A stretch of 64,000 nucleotides of DNA from the NCBI RefSeq assembly GCF_051192575.1, contig NZ_JBPJSQ010000009.1, positions 124,001 to 188,000 on the forward strand, given 5' to 3'. The DNA comes from Aestuariimicrobium soli (GTDB lineage: Bacteria; Actinomycetota; Actinomycetes; Propionibacteriales; Propionibacteriaceae). The translations under genes and the position numbers were made by a program. A model generated the notes under the pieces. The model ran no database searches and was not told the DNA's origin. It worked only from the letters and a program-made list of their open reading frames with translations. Shown here piece by piece: positions 39,289-47,386 of the stretch (positions are counted from its first letter, which is position 1; every line of letters starts with the position of its first letter).

Positions 39289-40206
39289 GTGACCGTGCCC
39301 GCATCGCTCGCCGACTCGCTCGGTGAGTTCGACACCTGGCTGCGACTCGACCGGCAGCGCAGCGAGCACACCCGCCGCGCCTACGGCGGTGACCTGCTGG
39401 CGCTGGCCGGCTGGCTGGACGAGCGGGGCACCACCACCTGGGACGAGGTGGGTCTGCGCGACCTGCGATCGTGGCTCGGCGACCAGGTGCAGCACGGCGC
39501 GGCCCCCGCCACCCTGCAGCGCAGATCGGCGGCCGTGCGTGTCTTCTTTCGTTGGCTGCGGCGCGAGGGACTGGTCACTGCCGACGTGGCCGCCGGCCTG
39601 AAGTCTCCGAAGGTGCCCCGCAGACTGCCCCCCGACGTGGCCCGTGACGAGCTGCGCACCCTGTTCGACGCGGCCATCGCCCACGCGGGCGAGCAGCCCG
39701 GGCCGCAGGCGGTGCGCGACCTCGCCCTGCTCGAAGTGCTCTACAGCTCAGGCGTGCGGGTCGGCGAGGCCTGCGGGCTCGACGTGGACGACCTGGACGC
39801 CGATCGCGGCACCGCCCGGGTGCTCGGCAAGGGTGACAAGGAGCGCACGGTGCCACTGGGGCAGCAGGCCCTGGCGGCGGTGCGCAGGTGGCTGGCGGTG
39901 AGGGGTGAATGGGTGACCACGACCTCGGGCCCCGCCCTCTTCCTCGGCGCCCGCGGGGGTCGCCTCGATCCTCGGGTGGCGCGCCGGATCGTGCACCAGG
40001 CCTTCGAGGCCATCCCGGAATCGCCCAACCTCGGCCCCCACGGGTTGCGGCACGCCATGGCCACGCACCTGCTCGAGGGGGGTGCCGACCTGCGCAGCGT
40101 GCAGGAGATGCTCGGGCACGCCTCGCTGGCCACCACTCAGCTCTACACCCACGTGACCTCGGAGCGGCTGCGGGCCGCCTTCGAGCAGGCGCACCCCCGC
40201 GCCTGA
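39289..40206 (+). CDS. xerC: Tyrosine recombinase XerC
   Basis: 305 aa. It resolves chromosome dimers at dif with XerD. The full catalytic set is visible: R157 (SSGVRVGEACGL), K181 (GKGDKERTVPLG), H251 and R254 (HGLRHAMATH), H277 (LGHASLATT) and Y286 (QLYTHV). An N-terminal SAM-like core-binding domain covers residues 5-105. Its place near rpsB is the usual actinobacterial one, which argues for the chromosomal XerC rather than a phage integrase. Confidence 0.92.
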   Translation: MTVPASLADSLGEFDTWLRLDRQRSEHTRRAYGGDLLALAGWLDERGTTTWDEVGLRDLRSWLGDQVQHGAAPATLQRRSAAVRVFFRWLRREGLVTADVAAGLKSPKVPRRLPPDVARDELRTLFDAAIAHAGEQPGPQAVRDLALLEVLYSSGVRVGEACGLDVDDLDADRGTARVLGKGDKERTVPLGQQALAAVRRWLAVRGEWVTTTSGPALFLGARGGRLDPRVARRIVHQAFEAIPESPNLGPHGLRHAMATHLLEGGADLRSVQEMLGHASLATTQLYTHVTSERLRAAFEQAHPRA

Positions 40207-40251
40207 CCGGCCTGATCTGCCAACCCCGACCCCGCCGGGCCGACCGTGACC

Positions 40252-41214
40252 TCACAGCCCCAGCAGGGGAGCGGGGTCGATCACCCGGCCACCCGACCAG
40301 GCCATCACGTGCAGATGGCAGCCCGTCGACCAGCCGGTCGTGCCCACTCGTCCGAGCTGCTGCCCGGCGGCCACCCGCTGGCCGACCGTGACGCTGGCGG
40401 CACTGAGGTGGGCGTACCCGGTACGGCGCCCGCCGTGGTCGACGATCACCCGGTTGCCGTAGGCCACGTGGTGCTCGACCGTCACCACTCGTCCGGCCGC
40501 CACCGCCCGCACCGGGGCGCCGCAGGGCGCCCCCAGGTCGAGACCGTCGTGCAGTTTCCACACCCCCAGCACCGGGTGCAGGCGCATGCCGAACCGCGAG
40601 GTGATCGGCCCGTCGGCCGGCAGGGACGAACCGCCGCCCGCGAGCGGCAGACCGACGCCCACCGGCTCGTACGGAACGGTGTCGATCTCGACCGGGCTGG
40701 GTGTCGCCCCGGCCGGGAGCAGGCGCACCTCGTCGGCCGAGGCCCTGACCCGATCCTGCGACCACGCCAGCGGGTCGAGGTAGGTCTCGCCCTCGATCAG
40801 GCCCCAGTGCAGACCGTCATGGCGGTCGACGGTGTCGGCGATACGTCCCAGCTCCTGCCCCCGTTTCACCCGTTGGCCGGCGCGCACCGACGGCACCAGC
40901 GGCTCGTAGGTGGTGCGCAGGCGCGAGGCCGGCACATGGGTGACGGCGACCACGCCGCGGCCCGCGATCGTGCCCGAGAAGGTCACCACGCCATCGGCCG
41001 CGGCCCGCACCACCGTGCCCGGGCCGGCCGCGAGATCCACGCCACGGTGCCCGGCACCCCACCTCTGGTCGGGTGGGTCGAAGGCGCGCGTGACCGCGCC
41101 GTCGACGGGGCGCGACAGGTTCACCGGTGGTGCGGCCGAGGCCGCAGGCCCCGGGATCCAGCCGAGCGCGAGCAGCAGAACCACCAGCAGCGGCAGACAG
41201 AAGCGTCGTCTCAT
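40252..41214 (-). CDS. Secreted double M23 (LytM-like) peptidase, first domain degenerate
   Basis: 320 aa with a signal peptide (residues 1-27, LLVVLLLALGWIPGPAASA). Two M23 domains lie in tandem. The second (about 195-320) has all elements: H222 and D226 (HDGLDLG), H269 (GYAHLS), and H300 and H302 (GCHLHVM). The first (about 30-150) keeps H56, D60 and H136 but lacks both catalytic His positions (YEPL and GLHW instead of YxHL and HLH). It probably cleaves or regulates cleavage of peptidoglycan cross-bridges. The start at 41214 is chosen for the signal peptide. Convergent with xerC. Confidence 0.88.
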   Translation of the reverse strand: MRRRFCLPLLVVLLLALGWIPGPAASAAPPVNLSRPVDGAVTRAFDPPDQRWGAGHRGVDLAAGPGTVVRAAADGVVTFSGTIAGRGVVAVTHVPASRLRTTYEPLVPSVRAGQRVKRGQELGRIADTVDRHDGLHWGLIEGETYLDPLAWSQDRVRASADEVRLLPAGATPSPVEIDTVPYEPVGVGLPLAGGGSSLPADGPITSRFGMRLHPVLGVWKLHDGLDLGAPCGAPVRAVAAGRVVTVEHHVAYGNRVIVDHGGRRTGYAHLSAASVTVGQRVAAGQQLGRVGTTGWSTGCHLHVMAWSGGRVIDPAPLLGL

Positions 41215-41265
41215 GCCTGAGTTGTGGTCGGCGAGGGCCGATTCGTCCCACAATCGCGGACAGGC

Positions 41266-41352
41266 TGTGGACAACTCTCGGACCCGTCGCGAGCCTGTGG
41301 ACAAGTGTCCGTCGGCCGGTTGGCGCGGCCCCCACCGAAATCCTGTGGACAA
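41266..41352 (+). promoter_or_regulatory. Cluster of three DnaA-box sequences
   Basis: TGTGGACAA, the complement of the actinobacterial DnaA box TTGTCCACA, occurs exactly three times in the same orientation: 41266-41274, 41296-41304 and 41344-41352. They lie in the 370 bp gap between the M23 gene and rpsB. Nothing else near looks like an origin (no dnaA, dnaN, gyrB or AT-rich stretch), so a secondary DnaA-binding or titration site, or control of rpsB, is more likely than oriC. Confidence 0.6.
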
Positions 41353-41389
41353 GCGGCGGTCGGCCGATTGGCGCGGTCCCCACCGAACG
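41294..41389 (+). repeat. 48-bp direct tandem duplication
   Basis: Units 41294-41341 and 41342-41389 are alike over most of their length; both begin CCTGTGGACAAG and share the block GTCGGCCGrTTGGCGCGG followed by CCCCACCGAA. Each carries one DnaA-box 9-mer. A third, shorter copy of the first part lies at about 41264-41290. Confidence 0.8.
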
Positions 41390-41398
41390 ACCTAGAAT
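41368..41398 (+). promoter_or_regulatory. Candidate rpsB promoter
   Basis: TAGAAT at 41393-41398 is a good -10, with TTGGCG (41368-41373) 19 bp upstream as a weak -35 inside the second 48-bp repeat unit. The leader would be about 180 nt. The leader (41405-41584) has no recognised riboswitch or autoregulatory fold by eye. A ribosome site AAAGGA precedes the ATG. Confidence 0.4.
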
Positions 41399-41584
41399 GG
41401 CCGAGGCGATCGGTGCATCCGCACCGGTCGACTTCACAGTGCAGGCCACCGGCCCCGCCCGAGGTCCCCGCGGAACGCCACCGAGGGGCGGACGAGGTCG
41501 CTGCACGAGGCAGTGTCGAACAGTTCGACACGGTGAAACCGAAACCGGGCCCAGCCACTGCTGTGCCCCCAGAAAGGACCGGCC

Positions 41585-42499
41585 ATGGCCGTCGTCACCA
41601 CTCGCCAGCTGCTCGAGAGCGGCGTTCACTTCGGGCACCAGACCCGTCGTTGGAACCCCAAGATGAAGCGCTTCATCTTCACCGAGCGCAACGGCATCTA
41701 CATCATCGACCTGCAGCAGTCGCTGACCTACATCGACAAGGCCTACGCCTTCGTGCGTGAGACCGTCGCCCGCGGCGGCCAGGTGCTGTTCATCGGCACC
41801 AAGAAGCAGGCCCAGGAGGCCATCGCCGAGCAGGCCACCCGCGTCGGCATGCCCTACATCAACCAGCGCTGGCTGGGCGGCATGCTCACCAACTTCCAGA
41901 CCGTGATCAAGCGCGTGCAGCGCCTCAAGGAGCTCGAGGGCATGGACCTCGACACCCAGACCTCCGGTGGTCTCACCAAGAAGGAGAACCTGGGCCTGAA
42001 GCGCGAGCGCGACAAGCTGTCGAAGACCCTCGGCGGCATCCGCGACATGGCCAAGACCCCGCAGGCCGTCTGGATCGTCGACACCAAGAAGGAGCACCTG
42101 GCCGTCGACGAGGCGCGCAAGCTGCACATCCCCGTGATCGGCATCCTCGACACCAACTGTGACCCCGACGAGGTCGACTTCCCGATCCCCGGCAACGACG
42201 ACGCGATCCGCTCGGTGGCTCTGCTCACCCGCATCATCGCCGACGCCGCCGCCGATGGCCTGATGGCCCGCTCGGGCCAGAGCTCCACCGGTGAAGAGGC
42301 CGAGCCCATGCCCGATTGGGAGCGTGACCTGCTGGCCGGCGAGACCAACCGTGAGGGTTCCGTCGAGACCCCCGCCGAGGCCGAGGCCGTCGATCCCCAG
42401 GCCGGTCAGCTGGCTGCCGAGGTCGCCGACGCCGCCCCCGTCGTCGAGACCACCGAGGCCACCGAGGTCGAGGCTGCGGCCGAGACCACCGAGGCCTGA
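41585..42499 (+). CDS. rpsB: 30S ribosomal protein S2
   Basis: A 304 aa small-subunit protein. It has the classic S2 start (VVTTRQLLESGVHFGHQTRRWNP) and WLGGMLTNFQTV. The last 60 residues are an acidic Glu/Ala/Thr/Val tail, longer than in E. coli and common in actinobacteria. tsf follows after 45 bp, the conserved rpsB-tsf operon. The ATG has AAAGGACCGGCC upstream. Confidence 0.98.
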   Translation: MAVVTTRQLLESGVHFGHQTRRWNPKMKRFIFTERNGIYIIDLQQSLTYIDKAYAFVRETVARGGQVLFIGTKKQAQEAIAEQATRVGMPYINQRWLGGMLTNFQTVIKRVQRLKELEGMDLDTQTSGGLTKKENLGLKRERDKLSKTLGGIRDMAKTPQAVWIVDTKKEHLAVDEARKLHIPVIGILDTNCDPDEVDFPIPGNDDAIRSVALLTRIIADAAADGLMARSGQSSTGEEAEPMPDWERDLLAGETNREGSVETPAEAEAVDPQAGQLAAEVADAAPVVETTEATEVEAAAETTEA

Positions 42500-42544
42500 C
42501 CGACCGCCCGTCCGGCCAACCACTACAGATAGGGATCACCCCAC

Positions 42545-43357
42545 ATGGCAATCACTGCCGCTGATGTCAAGAAGCTCCGCGACGCCACGGGCGCCGGAAT
42601 GATGGACGCCAAGAAGGCCCTCACCGAGGCCGACGGCGACTTCGACAAGGCCATCGAGGTGCTGCGCGTCTCGGGTCAGGCGAAGGCCGCCAAGCGTTCC
42701 GACCGTGAGGCCTCCAACGGTCTCGTGGCCGCCGCCGGCACCACCTTGATCCAGCTCGCCTCCGAGACCGACTTCGTGGCCAAGAACGACGAGTTCGTCG
42801 CCCTGGCCAACGAGATCGTCGCCGCCGTCGACGCCGCCAAGGTGAACGGCAAGGAGGCCGCCGGTCAGGTCAAGCTGGCCTCCGGTCAGACCGTGGACGA
42901 GGCCGTGCAGGCCCTGGCCATCACCATCGGCGAGAAGCTCGAGCTGGCCGACGCCGTGCACTTCGAGGGCGACTCGCACGTCTACCTGCACCGTCGCGCC
43001 GCCGACCTGCCGCCGCAGGTGGGCGTCATCGTCGAGTACACCGGGGACGAGGCCGTCGCCCACGGTGTCGCGCTGCACATCGCGGCCATGAGCCCCGTGT
43101 ACGTGACCCGTGACGAGGTTCCCGCCGAGACCGTCGAGAACGAGCGTCGCATCGCCGAGGCCACCGCTCGCGAGGAGGGCAAGCCCGAGGGGGCCCTGCC
43201 CAAGATCGTCGAGGGTCGCGTCAACGGCTTCTTCAAGGACGTCGTCCTGCTCGACCAGGAGGCGACCGTGACCGATGACAAGAAGACCATCGGCAAGTAC
43301 CTCGACGAGAACGGCGTGAGCGTCTCCCGCTTCCGTCGCCTGTCGGCCGGCGCCTGA
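42545..43357 (+). CDS. tsf: Elongation factor Ts
   Basis: 270 aa. It is the nucleotide exchange factor for EF-Tu. The N-terminal UBA-like part (VKKLRDATGAGMMDAKKAL) carries signature 1, and signature 2 (ASETDFVAKNDEF) is near residue 75. A strong hairpin 37 bp after the stop probably ends the rpsB-tsf transcript. Confidence 0.98.
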   Translation: MAITAADVKKLRDATGAGMMDAKKALTEADGDFDKAIEVLRVSGQAKAAKRSDREASNGLVAAAGTTLIQLASETDFVAKNDEFVALANEIVAAVDAAKVNGKEAAGQVKLASGQTVDEAVQALAITIGEKLELADAVHFEGDSHVYLHRRAADLPPQVGVIVEYTGDEAVAHGVALHIAAMSPVYVTRDEVPAETVENERRIAEATAREEGKPEGALPKIVEGRVNGFFKDVVLLDQEATVTDDKKTIGKYLDENGVSVSRFRRLSAGA

Positions 43358-43393
43358 ACAACGGTGGGCTCGCCGCCGGGCTCACCGAACCAT

Positions 43394-43435
43394 CAGCGAT
43401 GCCCCGTCCCCCACGTGGGGGGCGGGGCATCGCTG
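43394..43435 (+). terminator. Strong hairpin terminator after tsf
   Basis: Arms of 19 bases (43394-43412 and 43417-43435) pair with a single G-U position around a 4-base loop (ACGT). A further GAAC/GTTC pair lies outside. No T-tract follows, as often seen for actinobacterial terminators. Confidence 0.75.
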
Positions 43436-43536
43436 GGTTCGGTGCGACGAGACGACTCGCGCTAGGCTGGTCGCCGCCTGCCCGGACTCATCACCTGCCC
43501 CGCTGCCGACCGCGCCAGGGGCCAGCAAGGAGAACC

Positions 43537-44250
43537 ATGACGAACCCCTACAAGCGCGTGCTGCTGAAGCTCTCCGGAGAGGTCTTCGGCGGCGGTTCGG
43601 TGGGGGTTGACCCGACGGTGGTGTCGGCCATCGCCGCGCAGATCGCCGAGGCAGCGGCCGCCGGCACGCAGATCGCCATCGTGGTCGGGGGCGGCAACTT
43701 CTTCCGCGGCGCCGAACTGCAGCAGCGCGGCATGGATCGCGACCGCGCCGACTACATGGGCATGCTGGGCACCGTGATGAACTGCTTGGCGCTGCAGGAC
43801 TTCCTCGAGAAGGAGGGCGTCTCCACCCGCGTGCAGACCGCCATCACCATGGGTCAGGTGGCCGAGCCGTACATTCCCCGGCGCGCCGAGCGTCACCTCG
43901 AGAAGGGACGAGTGGTCATCTTCGGTGCGGGTGCCGGCATGCCCTACTTCTCCACCGACACGGTGGCGGCCCAGCGCGCGCTCGAGATCGGTGCCGAGGC
44001 CCTGCTGATGGCCAAGCAGGGCGCCGACGGGGTGTTCGACAAGGACCCCAACAAGCACGCCGACGCGGTCATGTTCGACGAGCTCAGCTACGACGAGTTC
44101 CTCGCCCGCAACCTCCGCATCGCCGACGCCGCGGCCATCAGCCTGGCCCGCGACAACGACCTGCCCGTCCGATTCTTCAACCTCGACGTGCCGGGCAACA
44201 TCGTCCGGGCCGTGGGCGGCGAGCCCCTCGGCACCGTGGTGCACCGCTGA
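43537..44250 (+). CDS. pyrH: Uridylate kinase
   Basis: 237 aa. It phosphorylates UMP to UDP for pyrimidine nucleotide supply. Motifs are KRVLLKLSGEVFGG at the start, IVVGGGNFFRG, and the later FDKDPNKHADAVMFDELSYDEFL. The ATG at 43537 follows AAGGAGAACC; the longer open frame upstream runs through the terminator and is rejected. A TAGGCT hexamer at 43463-43468 may be its -10. frr follows after 54 bp. Confidence 0.97.
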   Translation: MTNPYKRVLLKLSGEVFGGGSVGVDPTVVSAIAAQIAEAAAAGTQIAIVVGGGNFFRGAELQQRGMDRDRADYMGMLGTVMNCLALQDFLEKEGVSTRVQTAITMGQVAEPYIPRRAERHLEKGRVVIFGAGAGMPYFSTDTVAAQRALEIGAEALLMAKQGADGVFDKDPNKHADAVMFDELSYDEFLARNLRIADAAAISLARDNDLPVRFFNLDVPGNIVRAVGGEPLGTVVHR

Positions 44251-44304
44251 CCCGCGGTTCGAGCAGACCTCTACCAACCCGACCAGACCACCCAGGAGAT
44301 TGAC

Positions 44305-44862
44305 GTGATCGCAGACATCCAGAAGGACGCCGAGCAGAAGATGACCTCGGCGATCGAGTTCGCCCGCGAGGAGTTCGGTGCCATCCGCACCGGCCGGGCC
44401 CACCCGTCGATGTTCAACAAGCTGGTGGCCGACTACTACGGTGCGCCGACCCCGCTGCAGCAGCTGGCCAGCTTCCAGGTGCCCGAGGCCCGCGTCGTGC
44501 TGATCACGCCCTACGACCGCTCGTCGATGGGGGCCATCGAGAAGGCCATCCGCGACTCCGATCTGGGCGCCAACCCCTCCAACGACGGCAACACCATCCG
44601 TCTGGTGCTGCCCTCGCTGACCGAGGAGCGCCGCAAGGAGTACATCAAGATGGCCCGCGGCAAGGCCGAGGAGGCCCGCGTCTCGATCCGCAACGTGCGC
44701 CGCAGTGCCCTCGACCAGGTCAAGAAGCTGGTCAAGGACAAGGAGGTCGGTGAGGACGAGGGCACGCGCGCCGAGAAGGCCCTCGACGACGTCACCAAGA
44801 AGCACACCGACCAGATCGACGAGCTGCTGAAGGGCAAGGAAGCCGAACTCCTCGAGATCTGA
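44305..44862 (+). CDS. frr: Ribosome recycling factor
   Basis: 185 aa. It splits post-termination ribosomes with EF-G. The standard RRF fold starts QKDAEQKMTSAIEFAREEFGAIRTGRAHP, and the conserved IRLVLPSLTEERRKE follows. GTG start with CAGGAG 6 bases upstream. It lies between pyrH and cdsA in the conserved order. Confidence 0.98.
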   Translation: MIADIQKDAEQKMTSAIEFAREEFGAIRTGRAHPSMFNKLVADYYGAPTPLQQLASFQVPEARVVLITPYDRSSMGAIEKAIRDSDLGANPSNDGNTIRLVLPSLTEERRKEYIKMARGKAEEARVSIRNVRRSALDQVKKLVKDKEVGEDEGTRAEKALDDVTKKHTDQIDELLKGKEAELLEI

Positions 44863-44880
44863 GGAGGAGAGCCCGCACCC

Positions 44881-45762
44881 ATGACCCCCGTCGCCCCGAC
44901 GCCCGACACCGCCCCGGCCAAGCCGAGCCGTGCCGGGCGAGACCTGCCTGCCGCGATCGCGGTCGGCGTGGCCCTGGCCGCTGCCGCCGTGGTGACCCTG
45001 GGCTGGTTCCACTGGGGCTTCGTGGCGATCACCGCGTTGGCCCTCGCGCTGGGGGCGATCGAGGTGAACCGCGCCATGTCGCGGATCGGCATGAACGCCG
45101 CCATCCGCCCGATCGTGGTGGGCACCTTCCTGATCCCGCTGGGCAGTTACTACGCCGCCGCCCACCCCGGCCGGGGAATCAGCTCGAACACCCTGCTGCT
45201 GGCCATGCTGGCCCTGACAGTGCTGGTCGCCATGGTCTGGCGTCTGCCGGGTGGCCCGCAGGGGTTCGTCAAGGACGCCGCCGCGTCGGTGTTCATCGTG
45301 GGGTACCTACCGCTGCTGGGGTCGTCCGTCGCCCTGATGTTGGCCGGCGACCTCGGCCCCCAGCGCATCATCGCGTTCCTGTTCTGTGTGATCGCCAGCG
45401 ACACCGGCGGCTACCTGTTCGGGGTGCTGTTCGGCCGCACCCCGATGGCACCCACCATCAGCCCGAAGAAGACCTGGGAGGGCTTCGCCGGGTCGGTGAT
45501 CGCCGGTATCGCCGTGGGCGTGCTCGTCGCCACCTGGCTGTTGAAGGTCGACTGGTGGGTCGGGGTCGTGCTCGGCATCACCATGGTGGCCTTCGGCACC
45601 GCCGGCGACCTGATCGAGTCGATGATCAAGCGCGACGTGGGCATCAAGGACATGTCGAGCTTCCTTCCCGGCCACGGTGGCATCATGGATCGTCTCGATT
45701 CACTGCTGGTCGCCGCCCCGGTGGCGTGGTTGGTGATGTATCTGTTCGTGCCCGGAGGCTGA
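44881..45762 (+). CDS. cdsA: Phosphatidate cytidylyltransferase
   Basis: 293 aa. It makes CDP-diacylglycerol from phosphatidic acid and CTP for phospholipid synthesis. It has about eight membrane helices and the CDS signature near the C-terminus (SMIKRDVGIKDMSSFLPGHGGIMDRLDS), containing the metal-binding Asp residues. The ATG follows GAGGAGGAGA. rlmN starts 1 bp after the stop. Confidence 0.96.
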   Translation: MTPVAPTPDTAPAKPSRAGRDLPAAIAVGVALAAAAVVTLGWFHWGFVAITALALALGAIEVNRAMSRIGMNAAIRPIVVGTFLIPLGSYYAAAHPGRGISSNTLLLAMLALTVLVAMVWRLPGGPQGFVKDAAASVFIVGYLPLLGSSVALMLAGDLGPQRIIAFLFCVIASDTGGYLFGVLFGRTPMAPTISPKKTWEGFAGSVIAGIAVGVLVATWLLKVDWWVGVVLGITMVAFGTAGDLIESMIKRDVGIKDMSSFLPGHGGIMDRLDSLLVAAPVAWLVMYLFVPGG

Positions 45763-45763
45763 C

Positions 45764-46999
45764 ATGACCGACCTTTCCCCGACCCGTACCTCGGACGACG
45801 CGAATCGCGCCCGTCCCGGCCGTAGCCACGCGGCGCCACCGCTGCCGTCGGAACCGTTGGCGGAGGGTGGGAAGTCGCTGCCGTTGGTGTTCACCGCACC
45901 CAAGCGCAACAAGCCGGCCAAGCACTGGATCGACCTGACCGCCCAGGAGCGGCAGCAGGCGGTCGTCGACCGGGGCCACAAGCCGTTCCGTGCCAAGCAG
46001 CTCAACCACCTGCTGTTCGAGAAGCACACCACTGATCCGCAGCAGTGGAGCGAGATTCCGGCGGCGGCGCGCGAGCAGTTGGCGGCCGACCTGTTCCCCT
46101 CACTGCTGAGCGAGGTGAGCACCCAGACCGCCGACCAGGGCACGACCGTGAAGACGCTGTGGCGGCTGCACGACGGCTCGCTGGTCGAGTCGGTGCTGAT
46201 GCGCTACGCGGCCACCCAGAACAGCTCTGCCCGCTCGACCCTGTGCGTGAGCTCCCAGGCGGGTTGCGGCATGGCCTGCCCGTTCTGCGCCACCGGCCAG
46301 GGCGGCCTGCAGCGCAACATGTCGACGGGCGAGATCGTCGCCCAGGTGATCGATGCCGCGGGTCGTCTCGGCCGCGGTGAGGTGCCCGGTGGCCCCGGAC
46401 GCCTCACCAATGCCGTGTTCATGGGCATGGGCGAGCCGTTGGCCAACTACAAGGCGGTGATGGGGGCGGTGCGCACCATGACCACCTCCGGTCCCGACGG
46501 TCTGGGCATGAGCGCCCGCGGCGTCACCGTCTCGACGGTGGGGCTGGTGCCCCGCATCCAGCAGCTCGCCGACGAGGGCATCCCGGTGACGCTGGCGCTG
46601 TCGCTGCACGCCCCCGACGATGAACTGCGCGACGAACTGGTGCCGATCAACACCCGCTGGAAGGTCGACGAGGTCGTCGATGCGGCGTGGGAGTACGCCC
46701 GGCGCACCCGGCGACGGGTCAGCATCGAATACATCATGATCAAGGACATCAACGACCAGGCCGCCCGCGCCGACCTGCTGGCGCAGGTGCTGAAGAAGCG
46801 CGGGGACTGGTCATGGGCGCACGTCAACCTGATCCCGCTGAACCCGACCCCCGGGTCGAAGTGGACCGCCAGCCGCCCGTCGGACGAGCGGGAGTTCGTC
46901 CGACGACTGGAGGCTCGCGGGGTGCCCGTGACGGTGCGCGACACGCGCGGACGCGAGATCGACGGTGCCTGCGGGCAGTTGGCGGCCACGCAGCGCTGA
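45764..46999 (+). CDS. rlmN: Dual-specificity 23S rRNA/tRNA adenine-C2 methyltransferase RlmN
   Basis: 411 aa. The radical SAM enzyme methylates A2503 of 23S rRNA and A37 of some tRNAs. The cluster motif CX3CX2C is C168, C172 and C175 in GCGMACPFC, with MGMGEPLANY and the C-terminal ACGQL catalytic cysteine region. A basic N-terminal extension of about 45 residues is unusual in length. The ATG at 45764 has GGAGG 5 bases upstream within the cdsA end. Confidence 0.95.
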   Translation: MTDLSPTRTSDDANRARPGRSHAAPPLPSEPLAEGGKSLPLVFTAPKRNKPAKHWIDLTAQERQQAVVDRGHKPFRAKQLNHLLFEKHTTDPQQWSEIPAAAREQLAADLFPSLLSEVSTQTADQGTTVKTLWRLHDGSLVESVLMRYAATQNSSARSTLCVSSQAGCGMACPFCATGQGGLQRNMSTGEIVAQVIDAAGRLGRGEVPGGPGRLTNAVFMGMGEPLANYKAVMGAVRTMTTSGPDGLGMSARGVTVSTVGLVPRIQQLADEGIPVTLALSLHAPDDELRDELVPINTRWKVDEVVDAAWEYARRTRRRVSIEYIMIKDINDQAARADLLAQVLKKRGDWSWAHVNLIPLNPTPGSKWTASRPSDEREFVRRLEARGVPVTVRDTRGREIDGACGQLAATQR

Positions 47000-47011
47000 G
47001 CCCGGTCTGCC

Positions 47012-47031
47012 ACCGGCACGATCGTGCCGGT
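47012..47031. promoter_or_regulatory. hip operator 1, perfect 20-bp palindrome
   Basis: The palindrome is perfect over 20 bp with core CGGCACGATCGTGCCG (47014-47029). It lies 13 bp after the rlmN stop and is the most distant of three matching sites upstream of hipB. Confidence 0.75.
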
Positions 47032-47072
47032 ATGGCGGCGTCAAGGTTCCCTGATGCATGACGTGGACGTCG

Positions 47073-47094
47073 AATCGGCACGTTCGTGCCGATT
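47073..47094. promoter_or_regulatory. hip operator 2
   Basis: A 22-bp palindrome around a TT centre, core CGGCACGTTCGTGCCG (47076-47091). Its centre is 62 bp from that of operator 1. It lies immediately upstream of the proposed -35. Confidence 0.75.
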
Positions 47095-47099
47095 GGGGC

Positions 47100-47129
47100 T
47101 TGACGCAGTCGGGAATGCCGGGGGATCAT
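47100..47129 (+). promoter_or_regulatory. hipBA promoter TTGACG-N18-GATCAT
   Basis: TTGACG (47100-47105) and GATCAT (47124-47129) are 18 bp apart, bracketed by operators 2 and 3. The predicted transcript start near 47136 falls in operator 3, so binding there would block transcription. Confidence 0.55.
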
Positions 47130-47133
47130 GATG

Positions 47134-47155
47134 AAACGGCACGCTCGTGCCGGTT
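47134..47155. promoter_or_regulatory. hip operator 3
   Basis: Core CGGCACGCTCGTGCCG (47137-47152), flanked by matching A/T runs. Its centre is 61 bp from operator 2, and it covers the likely transcription start. Confidence 0.75.
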
Positions 47156-47185
47156 TGGTGCTGCGGCCCGGAAGGAGCCCGGACG

Positions 47186-47386
47186 ATGGACCCTGACCTC
47201 GGTGCGGGCGTGCTCGCCCGACGCCGTGATCTCGGACTGACCCAGCGAGACCTGGCTGAGCTCGCCGGCGTCAGCGAGCGGTTCGTGCGCCAGCTCGAGG
47301 CGGGCAAGCTGACCGTCCAACTCGACAAGGTGCTCGCGGTGCTCGAGGCACTCGGCCTGCGGCTGACCTGGGAGCTGAGAGCGTGA
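47186..47386 (+). CDS. hipB: HipB-type antitoxin, HTH (Xre) repressor
   Basis: 66 aa, almost entirely one Xre-type helix-turn-helix (LTQRDLAELAGVSERFVRQLE). The ATG at 47186 is chosen because AAGGAG lies 8 bases upstream; a longer in-frame start at 47147 falls in operator 3. HipB proteins neutralise HipA and repress their operon by binding palindromes. Four bases overlap hipA (GTGA). Confidence 0.85.
   Translation: MDPDLGAGVLARRRDLGLTQRDLAELAGVSERFVRQLEAGKLTVQLDKVLAVLEALGLRLTWELRA

Noticed and set aside
39289..40206. Phage or integron integrase
   Set aside because: Length, motifs and position next to rpsB fit the chromosomal XerC; no att sites or phage genes are near.
41215..41400. Chromosomal origin of replication at the DnaA boxes
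   Set aside because: Only three boxes, no AT-rich unwinding region and no dnaA, dnaN or gyr genes nearby.
41405..41584. Riboswitch or ribosomal-protein leader before rpsB
   Set aside because: No recognisable conserved fold by eye; only the promoter and the DnaA-box repeats can be supported.
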